From Actinomycetota bacterium (GTDB lineage Bacteria > Actinomycetota > Acidimicrobiia > IMCC26256 > PALSA-555), in the NCBI GenBank assembly GCA_016870355.1, contig VGBR01000004.1, positions 1-64,000 on the forward strand: a stretch of DNA of 64,000 bases, given 5' to 3'. The position numbers and the translations under genes were made by a program. Below, in pieces: positions 41,122 through 49,284 of the stretch; the stretch's first letter is position 1, and each line of letters opens with the position of its first letter. Under the pieces are notes generated by a model. That model was not told the origin of the DNA and ran no database searches. It saw only the letters and a program-made list of their open reading frames with translations.

Positions 41122-41955
41122 ATGGGCTCCTGGCCGGACTACGAGACCCTTCTCTACGAAGAGAAGGACGGCGTCGCCTGGGTCACGATGAACCGCCCCG
41201 AGAGGTTGAACGCGTTCAACTCGCTCATGCAACGCGAGCTGCACGACTGTTGGCGCAAGCTGCGGTTCTACGAAGACGTCCGTTGCATCGTGCTCACTGG
41301 CGCAGGCGAGAAGGCGTTCTGTACCGGCATCGACCGCATGGAGCAGATGGGTGGTCAGCACGACGAGACCACCGACCCAGATGTCGTCGGGCGAGGTTCC
41401 ACGCCGTTCCACTTCAACGACCCGGGCGACAACATCGGGCCGAAGTCGAGCGATCTCTGGAAGCCCGTGATCGCCGCAGTGAACGGGATGGCGTGCGGCG
41501 GCGCGTTCTACATGCTGGGTGAGGTCGAGTTCATCATCGCGGCCGAGCACGCGACGTTCTTCGACCCGCACGTCACGTACGGCATGACCGCGGCCTTCGA
41601 ACCGATCCACATGCACGACCGCATGCCCTTCGGCGACATCATGCGACTCTCGCTGCTCGGGAACTACGAGCGCCTCTCCGCACAACGAGCGTTCGACACC
41701 GGCCTGGTCTCGGAGGTCGTGCCCAAGGAGCAGCTGCACGATGCAGCGGCATGGGCCGCCAACGCGATTGCAGCGCAGCCACCTCTCGCGATCGAGGGCA
41801 CGCTCCGAGCGATCTGGGCGGCGCGTGAGCTCTCGAATCGTCAAGCGGTTGCGATGGCATATGCGTACGTGGCGATGGGCACGAACCAGGACTCCATCGC
41901 CGAGGGTCAGAAGATGTTCGAGAGCGGCAAGCGGGTCGACTGGAAGCTTCGGTAA
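41122..41955 (+). CDS. Enoyl-CoA hydratase/isomerase family protein
   Basis: The 277-residue crotonase has AWVTMNRPERLNAFNSLMQRELHDCW near residue 18, GEKAFCTGIDRMEQMGG near 66 and AAVNGMACGGAFYMLGEVEFIIAAEHATFFDPHVTYGMTAAFEP near 115-158. An insert (DPDVVGRGSTPFHFNDPGDNIGPKSSD) precedes the second oxyanion segment. It follows the SDR gene after five bases and so belongs to that operon. Confidence 0.92.
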   Translation: MGSWPDYETLLYEEKDGVAWVTMNRPERLNAFNSLMQRELHDCWRKLRFYEDVRCIVLTGAGEKAFCTGIDRMEQMGGQHDETTDPDVVGRGSTPFHFNDPGDNIGPKSSDLWKPVIAAVNGMACGGAFYMLGEVEFIIAAEHATFFDPHVTYGMTAAFEPIHMHDRMPFGDIMRLSLLGNYERLSAQRAFDTGLVSEVVPKEQLHDAAAWAANAIAAQPPLAIEGTLRAIWAARELSNRQAVAMAYAYVAMGTNQDSIAEGQKMFESGKRVDWKLR

Positions 41956-42025
41956 GGGAGACGGGCGGCGTGCCACGCGCGGCGAGTGAGCGAAGCGATC
42001 GAGCTCGCCGGAGCAGCGAACGGTC

Positions 42026-42048
42026 GCGGGCCGGGTATCCCGGCCCGC
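42026..42048 (+). other. 10-bp hairpin abutting a GTG start
   Basis: GCGGGCCGGG-tat-CCCGGCCCGC occupies exactly the place where a ribosome site for the gene at 42050 would be, ending one base before the GTG. It may be the terminator of the upstream operon, a REP-type hairpin, or a translation-control element. Confidence 0.6.
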
Positions 42049-42049
42049 A

Positions 42050-43207
42050 GTGAGCGCGACCAGCAAGCAGGCCGCGATCGTCGGCGCCGCGCTGTCCGAA
42101 TGCGGTCGGGTCGACGTCAAGACTCCCTTTGAGCTCCACTACCAAGCCGCGAGCCGCGCGCTGGCCGACGCTGGGCTCACCCGTGACGACGTCGACGGCT
42201 TCGGGTCCGTCGGCACGGGGCTGCTCGCACCGATCGAAGTCGCCGAGTACCTCGGGCTCAGCCCGACGTGGGTCGACGGCACGGGCGTCGGAGGAAGCAC
42301 GTGGGAGTTCATGGTCGAGCACGCGGCGGCAGCGATCCAGGCCGGGCACGCCAACGTCGTGGTGCTCGTGTACGGGTCGACGACGCGCGCTGACCTCAAG
42401 GCGCGCCGCCGGGCGACGGCCAACCTCTCGTTCGGTGTGCGCGGCCCGATCCAGTTCGAGGTGCCATACGGCCACACGCTCATCTCGAAGTATGCGATGA
42501 CGGCGCGACGTCACATGCACGAGTTCGGCACTACGATCGAGCAGCTCGCCGAGATCTCGGTGTCGAGCCGTTACAACGCCTCTCTCAATCCGGACGCCTA
42601 CTACCGCGACCCAATCACCCTCGACGATGTGCAGTCGTCGCGCATGATGGCCGACCCGCTCACGAAGCTGCACTGCTGCATCCGCAGCGACGGCGGCGGC
42701 GCAGTCGTCCTCACCTCAGCCGAACGAGCGCGTGACCTCCGGAGGCCACCCGTCGTCGTGCTCGGGACGGGTGAAGCCGTCTCCCACACGACGATGAGCG
42801 AGTGGGACGACTTCACCGAATCCCCGGCCGCACGGTCGGGTGCGCTTGCGTTTGCGCGCGCCGGACTCACGCCAGCCGACGTCGACACGTGCCAGTTCTA
42901 CGACGCGTTCACGCCGATGGTGCTGCTCACGTTCGAAGCTCTCGGCTTCTGCGGCAAGGGTGAAGGTGGAGCGTTCGTCGAAGACCGCCGGATGCGCGTC
43001 GGAGGCGCGCTTCCGACCAACACCGACGGAGGCGGGCTCTCGGCCTGCCATCCCGGCATGCGCGGGATGTTCTTGCTGGTCGAGGCGGTCCGGCAGCTCC
43101 GGGGCGAAGCCGGTGACCGTCAGGTGCAGAACGCTCGGATCGCCTGCGTGAACGGGACCGGCGGCTGGTTCTCCTCAGCCAGCACCGTGCTGCTGGGCAG
43201 CAGCTGA
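42050..43207 (+). CDS. Thiolase-like lipid-transfer protein (Ltp family)
   Basis: The 385-residue protein has the thiolase-like fold: AAIVGAALSECGRVDVKTPFELHYQAASRALADAGLTRDDVDGF, WVDGTGVGGSTWEFMVEHAAAAIQAGHANVVVLVYGS, TCQFYDAFTPMVLLTFEALGFCGKGEGGAFV and LPTNTDGGGLSACHPGMRGMFLLVEAV. The nucleophilic Cys of true thiolases, expected within GVGGSTWEF, is absent, so it is not a degradative thiolase; an aldolase-type or binding role is likely. No DUF35 gene is adjacent. The start is GTG behind a hairpin. Confidence 0.87.
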   Translation: MSATSKQAAIVGAALSECGRVDVKTPFELHYQAASRALADAGLTRDDVDGFGSVGTGLLAPIEVAEYLGLSPTWVDGTGVGGSTWEFMVEHAAAAIQAGHANVVVLVYGSTTRADLKARRRATANLSFGVRGPIQFEVPYGHTLISKYAMTARRHMHEFGTTIEQLAEISVSSRYNASLNPDAYYRDPITLDDVQSSRMMADPLTKLHCCIRSDGGGAVVLTSAERARDLRRPPVVVLGTGEAVSHTTMSEWDDFTESPAARSGALAFARAGLTPADVDTCQFYDAFTPMVLLTFEALGFCGKGEGGAFVEDRRMRVGGALPTNTDGGGLSACHPGMRGMFLLVEAVRQLRGEAGDRQVQNARIACVNGTGGWFSSASTVLLGSS

Positions 43208-43247
43208 TCCGGTCATCCAGCCGCGACTGCGGCTCCGTAGACCGATC

Positions 43248-43997
43248 GTGACGATCACCGATACGCCCAAGGACCGTCGGCCAGCCTCCGCGTCAGCCCG
43301 TCGAGACGTGCCGCGGTGGGTCGAGCTGGCGCCGGTCGTGGTCCTCGTGCTGGCGTTCTCGGCCAAGGCCATCGTCAGCCCGAACTCCGTGCGCGACGTG
43401 TTCTCGGGCACCCAGGCCTTCTTGATCGCAGCCGCGATCTTCGGTACCTGGGTCGTGCTCTGGCTGGTCGTGTTGCCGCGGCTGATCAGCAACGGATGGC
43501 TTCGGGTCGGCGTCCTCTCCGTGCTCACGCTCGTGTTGGTCGTCTCGCTCGTGGTGCCCTCGCTCTTCGACAAGAAGGTCGTCGAGACGCTGCCCGCACG
43601 CGACCAGGACTCCTCGGCACCGCAAGCCGTTGATCCCGAGGCACCGAGCCCCACGACCGAGGCCACCCCGGTCTCAGTGGCGACGGGGAAGCTGCGCGGG
43701 ATCGATCACGATGCGACCGGCTCGGTGGTCCTGTACCAGCGCTCCGACGGCTCGTTCATCGTCGGCCTCGAGAACATCGACATCGAACCCGGCCCCGACT
43801 ACAAGGTCTACGTCGTGCCCGGCGCCAACCGCGAGGCCCCAGGTGACGATGGCATGTTCCTGTCGGACCTGCGCGGGAACCAGGGCACCCAGTACTACGA
43901 CGTCCCTGCTGACGCACGTGTGGTTGCCGGTGAGTGGACGGTGCTGATCTGGTGTCGAGCATTCGCGGTTCCGATCGCGAACGCGACTCCCGCATAG
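43248..43997 (+). CDS. DM13 domain membrane protein
   Basis: The 249-residue protein has two or three membrane segments between residues 28 and 105 (PVVVLVLAFSAKAIV, AFLIAAAIFGTWVVLWLVVLP, VLSVLTLVLVVSLVVPSLF), a Ser/Pro/Thr-rich linker and an extracytoplasmic DM13 domain (about 145-249): GIDHDATGSVVLYQRSDGSFIVGLENIDIEPGPDYKVYVVPG and a terminal VLIWCRAFAVPI with the characteristic cysteine. DM13 domains are proposed redox or electron-transfer modules. The DNA around its GTG is a small dyad (GTGACGATCAC). Confidence 0.88.
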   Translation: MTITDTPKDRRPASASARRDVPRWVELAPVVVLVLAFSAKAIVSPNSVRDVFSGTQAFLIAAAIFGTWVVLWLVVLPRLISNGWLRVGVLSVLTLVLVVSLVVPSLFDKKVVETLPARDQDSSAPQAVDPEAPSPTTEATPVSVATGKLRGIDHDATGSVVLYQRSDGSFIVGLENIDIEPGPDYKVYVVPGANREAPGDDGMFLSDLRGNQGTQYYDVPADARVVAGEWTVLIWCRAFAVPIANATPA

Positions 43998-44000
43998 AGG

Positions 44001-44648
44001 TCAGAACCTGGCGTTGAAGAAGCCACGATGCACGATCGTGCTGAGCGTGTCGAGCACCGTCTCGTCGTCGATCACCACACGACGTGACGCGACTGCGTAG
44101 CTGAAGCGCTCCAGCATCGCCATGAGCGCGCCGACAGCGGCCTCGTCGCTCACAGCGAGGGCAGAGCCAGCCTCCCGCATGCGCCGTCCGAGGCGGTCAC
44201 CGATCGCCGTGAAGGCCTTCACGCCCAACCGGTCGATCTCCCGCTCCCCCACCTGATCTTCCATCCAGGCGCGGATCACCGGGCCGTAGCGGCGATAGGT
44301 CTCGAGAAAGCGGCCGAGGAATGAGCGCAGCTCGGCCCGACCGGCTGCGTCCGATGTGATGGGTCCGATCGTGTCGGCGAGCTTCGCCAGCTCTTGCGCG
44401 CAGTCGACGGCCAGCGCGCGCAGGAGGTCTTCCTTGTTCGTGAAGTAGAGATAGAAGGTTCCGTGCGAGGTCCTCGCTTCCCGCACGACGTCGTCGACAC
44501 GACTGGCGTGGTAGCCGCGCTCGGCGAAGACACACAGACCGGCTTCGAGCAACCGGCTCATCGTCTCGCGCCCTTGCGCGCGCAGCTCGCGCTGACGCGC
44601 AGGCGTTCCCGCGGTCTCGTCGTTCGCCGACTTGTACGATTCGCCCAC
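44001..44648 (-). CDS. TetR/AcrR family transcriptional regulator
   Basis: The 215-residue protein has a TetR helix-turn-helix domain (residues 25-75): RETMSRLLEAGLCVFAERGYHASRVDDVVREARTSHGTFYLYFTNKEDLLRAL, followed by a helical ligand domain. The GTG at 44648 is preferred; longer readings are antisense to the ligase gene. It diverges from the acyl-CoA ligase gene with only 34 bases between the start codons, so it very probably regulates that gene in response to an acyl-CoA. No TGAC-N6-GTCA dyad lies in that gap. Confidence 0.9.
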   Translation of the reverse strand: MGESYKSANDETAGTPARQRELRAQGRETMSRLLEAGLCVFAERGYHASRVDDVVREARTSHGTFYLYFTNKEDLLRALAVDCAQELAKLADTIGPITSDAAGRAELRSFLGRFLETYRRYGPVIRAWMEDQVGEREIDRLGVKAFTAIGDRLGRRMREAGSALAVSDEAAVGALMAMLERFSYAVASRRVVIDDETVLDTLSTIVHRGFFNARF

Positions 44649-44682
44649 CGAGTCTCCCGGCACAGGAACGATCCGGACAACG

Positions 44683-46167
44683 ATGCTCACCGCCACCCTA
44701 CGCGAGGCCGCCCGCCGCTTCGGAAGTGCGCCCGCGTACACGACCGCTGGCGGCTGGACGGTCTCGTACAACGATCTCGATCGGGTGTCCGACGCGGTCG
44801 CGGCCGGGTTGACGCATCGCGGTGTGCGCGGCGGCGACGTAGTCAGCGTGATCTTGCCGCCCGGCCCGGAGTACGTCGTTGCGTACCTCGCAGCCGCGAA
44901 GGTCGGTGCGATCACCGCAGGCGTGAACGATCGCCTGACCGCAGGTGAACGCGACGCGGTGCTCGTCCGCGCTGAGCCACGTCTGGTGCTGGCGGCGCCG
45001 GGCTTCGCGCCTTCCGATCACGAGTCGATCGAGATCCCTGCGGCTGAGTCGGTCGACGGGCTCCTTGCTGATCTTCAGCGGTCCGAGCCGGTTGCTGATC
45101 TACCCGAAGATCCCGAACGGCCGGTCGCGATCATCTTCACGTCCGGCACCACCGGCACACCCAAGGGCGCCCTCTACTGCAACCGTCAGCTGTCGTTCAT
45201 CACGCACAACGACGTCGGTGACACGTGGGGTGGCGGAGTTCGCAACTTCAACGGCACATCGTTCGCGCACCTCGGCTTCATGACCAAGCTGCCCGGCAAC
45301 TTGCAACGCGGTGGGCTCACGTTCCTCATGACTCGCTGGACGGCTCAGGGTGCACTGGAGATGATCGAGCGTGAGGGCATGGTGTCGGCCGGCGGTGTGC
45401 CAACCCAGCTCGCGTTGATGTTGCGGCACCCGAAGTTCGACGAGTTCGACCTCAGCAGCGTGAAGATGATCGTCACCGGTGGCGGCCCGCTCTCACCGGG
45501 CTTGGCCGAGGAGACCCGTCGCCGCTTTCGCGCACCACTCGCGACTCGGTACTCGTGCACTGAGGCCGGCATCGGACTGGGCACCGCGTTCGACGACCCC
45601 GAGGAAGACGCGGTGATCAGCGTCGGGCGCCCGCACCCTGCGGTCGAGCTCGGCGTGTTCGACGAGGACGACCGGCCCGTTGCCGAGGGCGAAGTGGGTG
45701 GCGTCTGCTTGCGCTCGGCCGCCACGATGACTGGCTACTGGAAGGATCCCGAAGCGACGCGCGCGGCGTTCACGGCGGATGGGTACGTGCGCACCGGCGA
45801 CCTGGGTTGGGTCGACGACCAGGACCGGCTTCGACTCGTCGGCCGCAGCAAGGAGATGTACGTACGCGGTGGTTACAACGTCTACCCCGTCGAGGTGGAA
45901 GCGGTGCTCTCGACGCATCCCGCCGTGGCCGCCGCCGCGGTGGTTCCCCGTGCCGACGCCGTGATGGGGGAAGTAGGCGTGGTGTTCGTCGTGCCTCGCG
46001 ACCCGGGCACGCCACCGTCACTGGAAGAGCTGCGCGACTTCGGAGGGGACCGGCTCGCGGGCTACAAGCTGCCCGAGGACGTGCGAGTCGTCGAAGCGCT
46101 CCCCCTCACGGCTGGCGAGAAGGTCGATCGGCGAGCACTCGCCACGCTCCTCGGTCACGATGGCTGA
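44683..46167 (+). CDS. AMP-forming acyl-CoA ligase (FadD-like)
   Basis: The 494-residue adenylate-forming enzyme has the complete core set: P-loop IIFTSGTTGTPKGALY near 145-160, RYSCTEAGIG, GYWKDPEATRAAFTADGYVRTGDLGWVDDQDRLRLVGRSKEMYVRGGYNVYPVEVE (A7-A8) and a C-terminal LPLTAGEKVDRRAL with the catalytic Lys. It activates a fatty or other carboxylic acid to the acyl-CoA. A TetR gene diverges from it. It precedes an acyl-CoA dehydrogenase gene, separated by two hairpins. Confidence 0.93.
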   Translation: MLTATLREAARRFGSAPAYTTAGGWTVSYNDLDRVSDAVAAGLTHRGVRGGDVVSVILPPGPEYVVAYLAAAKVGAITAGVNDRLTAGERDAVLVRAEPRLVLAAPGFAPSDHESIEIPAAESVDGLLADLQRSEPVADLPEDPERPVAIIFTSGTTGTPKGALYCNRQLSFITHNDVGDTWGGGVRNFNGTSFAHLGFMTKLPGNLQRGGLTFLMTRWTAQGALEMIEREGMVSAGGVPTQLALMLRHPKFDEFDLSSVKMIVTGGGPLSPGLAEETRRRFRAPLATRYSCTEAGIGLGTAFDDPEEDAVISVGRPHPAVELGVFDEDDRPVAEGEVGGVCLRSAATMTGYWKDPEATRAAFTADGYVRTGDLGWVDDQDRLRLVGRSKEMYVRGGYNVYPVEVEAVLSTHPAVAAAAVVPRADAVMGEVGVVFVVPRDPGTPPSLEELRDFGGDRLAGYKLPEDVRVVEALPLTAGEKVDRRALATLLGHDG

Positions 46168-46174
46168 CAACTCT

Positions 46175-46250
46175 CACGGGGAGGGCAGGCCCTCCCCGTG
46201 TGCCCCGCCCGACGCGACACTGAGATTGACGGCCGGCAAAGCCGGCCGTC
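46175..46250 (+). terminator. Two tandem hairpins after the acyl-CoA ligase gene
   Basis: CACGGGGAGGGC-ag-GCCCTCCCCGTG (46175-46200) starts eight bases after the ligase stop and is followed by GACGGCCGGC-aaa-GCCGGCCGTC (46228-46250). The first is nearly the same sequence as the hairpin at 33253-33278. They probably terminate transcription before the acyl-CoA dehydrogenase gene. Confidence 0.65.
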
Positions 46251-46280
46251 TGCGAGCCAACGGCTAGTTTCCGAATTCCT

Positions 46281-47411
46281 ATGGAGCTGGAGTTCTCTGC
46301 CGAGCAAGACGAGCTGCGTGACGGCGTACGGGCGATGTTGGTCCGCGAGTGCCCGATCAGCCTCGTGCGCGAGGTCGTCGAAGACGGCGCGTCTGTCGAT
46401 GGGTTGTGGAAGCACATGGTCGAGCTGGGCTGGCCGGCGCTCACGATCGCCGAAGAGCACGGTGGGCTCGGGCTCGGTTGCGTCGAGATGGCGGTCGTGG
46501 TCGAGGAGCTTGGTCGGGTTGCCGCGCCCGGGCCTTACCTCTCGACCGTCACGCAGTTCGTGCCAGTGGTGCACGAAGCCGGCTCGGCCGAGCAGCAGGC
46601 CCGCTTCCTCGGCCCGGTCGCCGAAGGCACGCTGACGGGTGCGCTCGCGCTGGCCGAGCCAACCGCCGCGTTCGATCCCGCGCACGTCACCACCACCGCC
46701 ACACGAGCCGCGAGCGGCTGGACACTCCGCGGCCGGAAGGACGCGGTGCTCGGAGGAGCGACCGCAGACGAGATCGCGATCGTGGCGCGGGTCGAAGGCA
46801 CGAGCGATGACGATGGTGTCGGTGTGTTCGTCGTCGCGAGCGGCGATCTCGACATCACGCCCATGACTGCGCTCGACATGACTCGCGGCTTGGCCCGGAT
46901 CAACCTCGACACCGTCACCGTGCCCGACGATCGGGTGCTCGGCGAACCCGGGCCTTCGGTCGCCACGGCCGTCCGGCGAGCGATCGAAGAAGCAGTGGCG
47001 GCGCTGTCACTCGACACAGTCGGTGTGTGCCAGTCCATCCTCGACGTCACGCTTGAGTACGCCAAGCATCGGGAGCAGTTCGGCGTCCCGATCGGATCGT
47101 TCCAGGCGATCAAGCACAAGTTCGCCGACATGCTTGTGGTGCTCGAGCGCGCCCGCGCGACGGGCTACTTCGCGGCACTGACCATCGCTGAGGACGACGA
47201 ACGTCGTTCGCTGGCCACATCGACAGCAAAGGTCGCGGCAGGCGACTGCGAGCGGAAGATGAGCCGGGAAGGCATCCAGATCCACGGAGGCATCGGCTAC
47301 ACGTGGGAGCACGACATGCACCTCTATGTGCGCCACGCCAAGACCAACGGCCTTCTCTTGGGTACCGCCGCGGATCACCGAGCAAGGATCGCTGATCTCC
47401 TCGGCGTCTAG
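46281..47411 (+). CDS. Acyl-CoA dehydrogenase family protein
   Basis: The 376-residue protein has the three-domain acyl-CoA dehydrogenase fold: MELEFSAEQDELRDGVRAML, LGWPALTIAEEHGGLGLGCVEMAVVVEELG, LTGALALAEPTAAFDP, RIAIEEAVA-like FAD region with YAKHREQFGVPIGSFQAIKHKFADM near 255-280, and GIQIHGGIGYTWEHDMHLYVRHAKTNGLL at the end. The EHD position matches FadE subunits of alpha2-beta2 sterol-type dehydrogenases. TAGTTT lies ten bases before the ATG, so the leader is very short. Confidence 0.93.
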   Translation: MELEFSAEQDELRDGVRAMLVRECPISLVREVVEDGASVDGLWKHMVELGWPALTIAEEHGGLGLGCVEMAVVVEELGRVAAPGPYLSTVTQFVPVVHEAGSAEQQARFLGPVAEGTLTGALALAEPTAAFDPAHVTTTATRAASGWTLRGRKDAVLGGATADEIAIVARVEGTSDDDGVGVFVVASGDLDITPMTALDMTRGLARINLDTVTVPDDRVLGEPGPSVATAVRRAIEEAVAALSLDTVGVCQSILDVTLEYAKHREQFGVPIGSFQAIKHKFADMLVVLERARATGYFAALTIAEDDERRSLATSTAKVAAGDCERKMSREGIQIHGGIGYTWEHDMHLYVRHAKTNGLLLGTAADHRARIADLLGV

Positions 47412-47420
47412 CGCCGGACG

Positions 47421-47450
47421 CGACGACGCCCGGCCGAAGCCGGGCGTCGT
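47421..47450. terminator. 13-bp hairpin between convergent genes
   Basis: GACGACGCCCGGC (47421-47433) pairs perfectly with 47438-47450 around cgaa. It lies 9 bases past the acyl-CoA dehydrogenase stop and 21 bases past the convergent PuuD-like stop, so it can serve both. Confidence 0.75.
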
Positions 47451-47471
47451 CAGTGGATTCGAGCCGGTCGC

Positions 47472-48224
47472 TTACCCGAAGATGATCTCCCAGAGCGCGT
47501 ACCAGACGGCAGCGAGCACCAGCGCCGCGCCGATCGCGCGCTTGTGGTTCTCGTAGATCCAGGTACCGAGGTTCGTACCTCGGTTGAAGAGGCAGTTCGC
47601 CTCGAGCCCGGCCCACAGCACCAGCGTGATCGCCCAGAAGATCCCGCGGTCGTCGAGGAGTCCCTCGTTGTTGCCATAGGCGGTGAAGAAGTGAGCGGTA
47701 CCGACCATGAACATCAACATCGCGAACGAGAAGATGGCGTTCTGACGTGACGCGAGCAGCGCCTTGCGACCGGCGTCGGCAGCACCCGGGTCGGCCTCGC
47801 CTCCACCCAAGACGTTGCGGGCGTTCGCGATGACCTTCTTCTGGTTCGGCCAGATCACGAGCCAGACGTTCAGGAACATCGTGATGCCGAGCAGCATGCC
47901 GACGACGACGCTGAGACCCGAACCCGTCTTCATGTAGTCGCTGCTGAACAGCTGCGGGTCGCCGTCGTACTCCTGGTGGATGGCGAGGAGCAGGCCGAAC
48001 ACCAGCGTGGCGGCGGCTGCCCACCGGAACCACCACAGCGCCCGCGACGCGAGCTTGTCGACGGTCTGGTTGCGCGTGCCCGGCTCGAGCTCGGCGAACG
48101 CCGGCACCTGCACGAAGTTGAAGTAGTAGAGCAGCCCGATCCAGGCGATGCCCACCAGGACGTGGCCCCACCGCAGCAGGAAGTCGATCCCGAACTTCTC
48201 GAAGATCTGGATTTCGGCCAGCAC
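47472..48224 (-). CDS. PuuD-type urate hydroxylase membrane domain protein
   Basis: The 250-residue protein matches the membrane domain of PuuD (DUF989): LRWGHVLVGIAWIGLLYYFNFVQVPAFAEL, LWWFRWAAAATLVFGLLLA, GMLLGITMFLNVWLVIWPNQKKVIANA, RQNAIFSFAMLMFMVGTAHF and a final pair of helices, about six to seven in all. Full PuuD has a C-terminal cytochrome c domain that is absent here, and no other purine catabolic gene is in the window, so urate oxidation is not certain. The GTG has an AGGGGG ribosome site. Confidence 0.85.
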   Translation of the reverse strand: MLAEIQIFEKFGIDFLLRWGHVLVGIAWIGLLYYFNFVQVPAFAELEPGTRNQTVDKLASRALWWFRWAAAATLVFGLLLAIHQEYDGDPQLFSSDYMKTGSGLSVVVGMLLGITMFLNVWLVIWPNQKKVIANARNVLGGGEADPGAADAGRKALLASRQNAIFSFAMLMFMVGTAHFFTAYGNNEGLLDDRGIFWAITLVLWAGLEANCLFNRGTNLGTWIYENHKRAIGAALVLAAVWYALWEIIFG

Positions 48225-48361
48225 GCTCGGTACCCCCTGTGAGTGGCGTGAAGTTACGCGGAACGTAGCACCCGCACCCCACAACAGACGTGGATGGCGT
48301 GACACTTGGGCGCTTCGGGGGTCATGGCGGGCACCCCTGTCCCTAACCCTGCGAGGTCACC

Positions 48362-49213
48362 ATGCGCCGAACGCTCCCGCTCGTGCTCACGATCATTGCC
48401 GAGGTCGGCGCGGTGATCGTGCTCTACCGATTCGTCCGCGAGCCGGAGTTTGCCGTCGCGATCGCGTTCGGCTTCGCGACCTGGTTGCTCGTGTCGACCG
48501 TCCTGTACCTGGCAGCACGGCTCGCGCGGATCCCCACGGCCGTGGCAGCTGCAGGTCGTCTCACCTTGCCGGTGCTTCGGCGACGAGTCGACCGAGCCCT
48601 GGCGGCATCGATCATGAGCGGAGCGCTCGTGATGAGCGGCGCACCGGCGATGGCCGGCACTGCGCCACCGTCCGACCAGGTGGTTGACGCCACGGTCGTC
48701 GTCGAAGAGCCCGCGCCCCTCCCTGACCCGTTGCCCGATCCGGACCCGAACGTCGACATCGCGCCACCCATCGATGTGCGAACCGGACGCGCCGGCGACC
48801 CTGCCGCGCAGACCGAAGCGTCGACGGTGCCGGTCGAGGACTCCGACGACACCAAGACGCAAGTCCCCGCTCCCGAGAAGACGGCGCCGAAGCCGTCAAC
48901 GCCACTGCCGACGGTAAAGGCAACAGATCCGGAGCCGACCGCCCCAGGTGCACCATCGCCGCCGTCACCGGCACCCACAACGGCAGCTGCGCCAAGCAGG
49001 GGCCAGACGCACGCCGTCGTCTCCGGAGACAACCTCTGGGAGATCGCGGCGCAGCACCTCGCGAGCACACAAGGTCGGGAGCGCGCGTCGCTCTCGCCGG
49101 CCGACATCCACCCCTATTGGGTCCGCGTGTGCGACGCGAACCGATCGAAGATCCGCTCCGGCGATGTCAACCTCATCGAACCCGGCGAGCAGATCGACCT
49201 CCCCCCGCTGTAG
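48362..49213 (+). CDS. LysM domain membrane protein
   Basis: The 283-residue protein has two N-terminal membrane segments (VLTIIAEVGAVIVLYRFV and FAVAIAFGFATWLLVSTVLYLAA), a further hydrophobic stretch near 80-100, a long Pro/Thr/Ala/Glu-rich linker (residues 100-220) and a C-terminal LysM domain: HAVVSGDNLWEIAAQHLA...PADIHPYWVRVCDANRSKIRSGDVNLIEPGEQIDLPPL. LysM binds peptidoglycan. This layout is common in actinobacteria for cell-wall-associated proteins, some linked to division. The insert within the LysM (SLSPADIHPYWVRV) is typical of this subgroup. Confidence 0.88.
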   Translation: MRRTLPLVLTIIAEVGAVIVLYRFVREPEFAVAIAFGFATWLLVSTVLYLAARLARIPTAVAAAGRLTLPVLRRRVDRALAASIMSGALVMSGAPAMAGTAPPSDQVVDATVVVEEPAPLPDPLPDPDPNVDIAPPIDVRTGRAGDPAAQTEASTVPVEDSDDTKTQVPAPEKTAPKPSTPLPTVKATDPEPTAPGAPSPPSPAPTTAAAPSRGQTHAVVSGDNLWEIAAQHLASTQGRERASLSPADIHPYWVRVCDANRSKIRSGDVNLIEPGEQIDLPPL

Positions 49214-49228
49214 CCCAAGCCCATCCCG

Positions 49229-49282
49229 AGGTTTCTCGGCACGTTGAACCCAACTATGTGTCGTTCAGCGTGCCGAAAACCT
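49229..49282. terminator. Long imperfect hairpin between convergent genes
   Basis: AGGTTTCTCGGCACGTTGAAC (49229-49249) pairs with 49263-49282 (a 20-bp stem with one bulge and a few mismatches) around a 13-base loop. The AAAACC end on one side and GGTTT on the other give short A/T runs. It lies between the LysM gene and the stop of the acyl-CoA dehydrogenase fusion. Confidence 0.7.
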
Positions 49283-49284
49283 GG

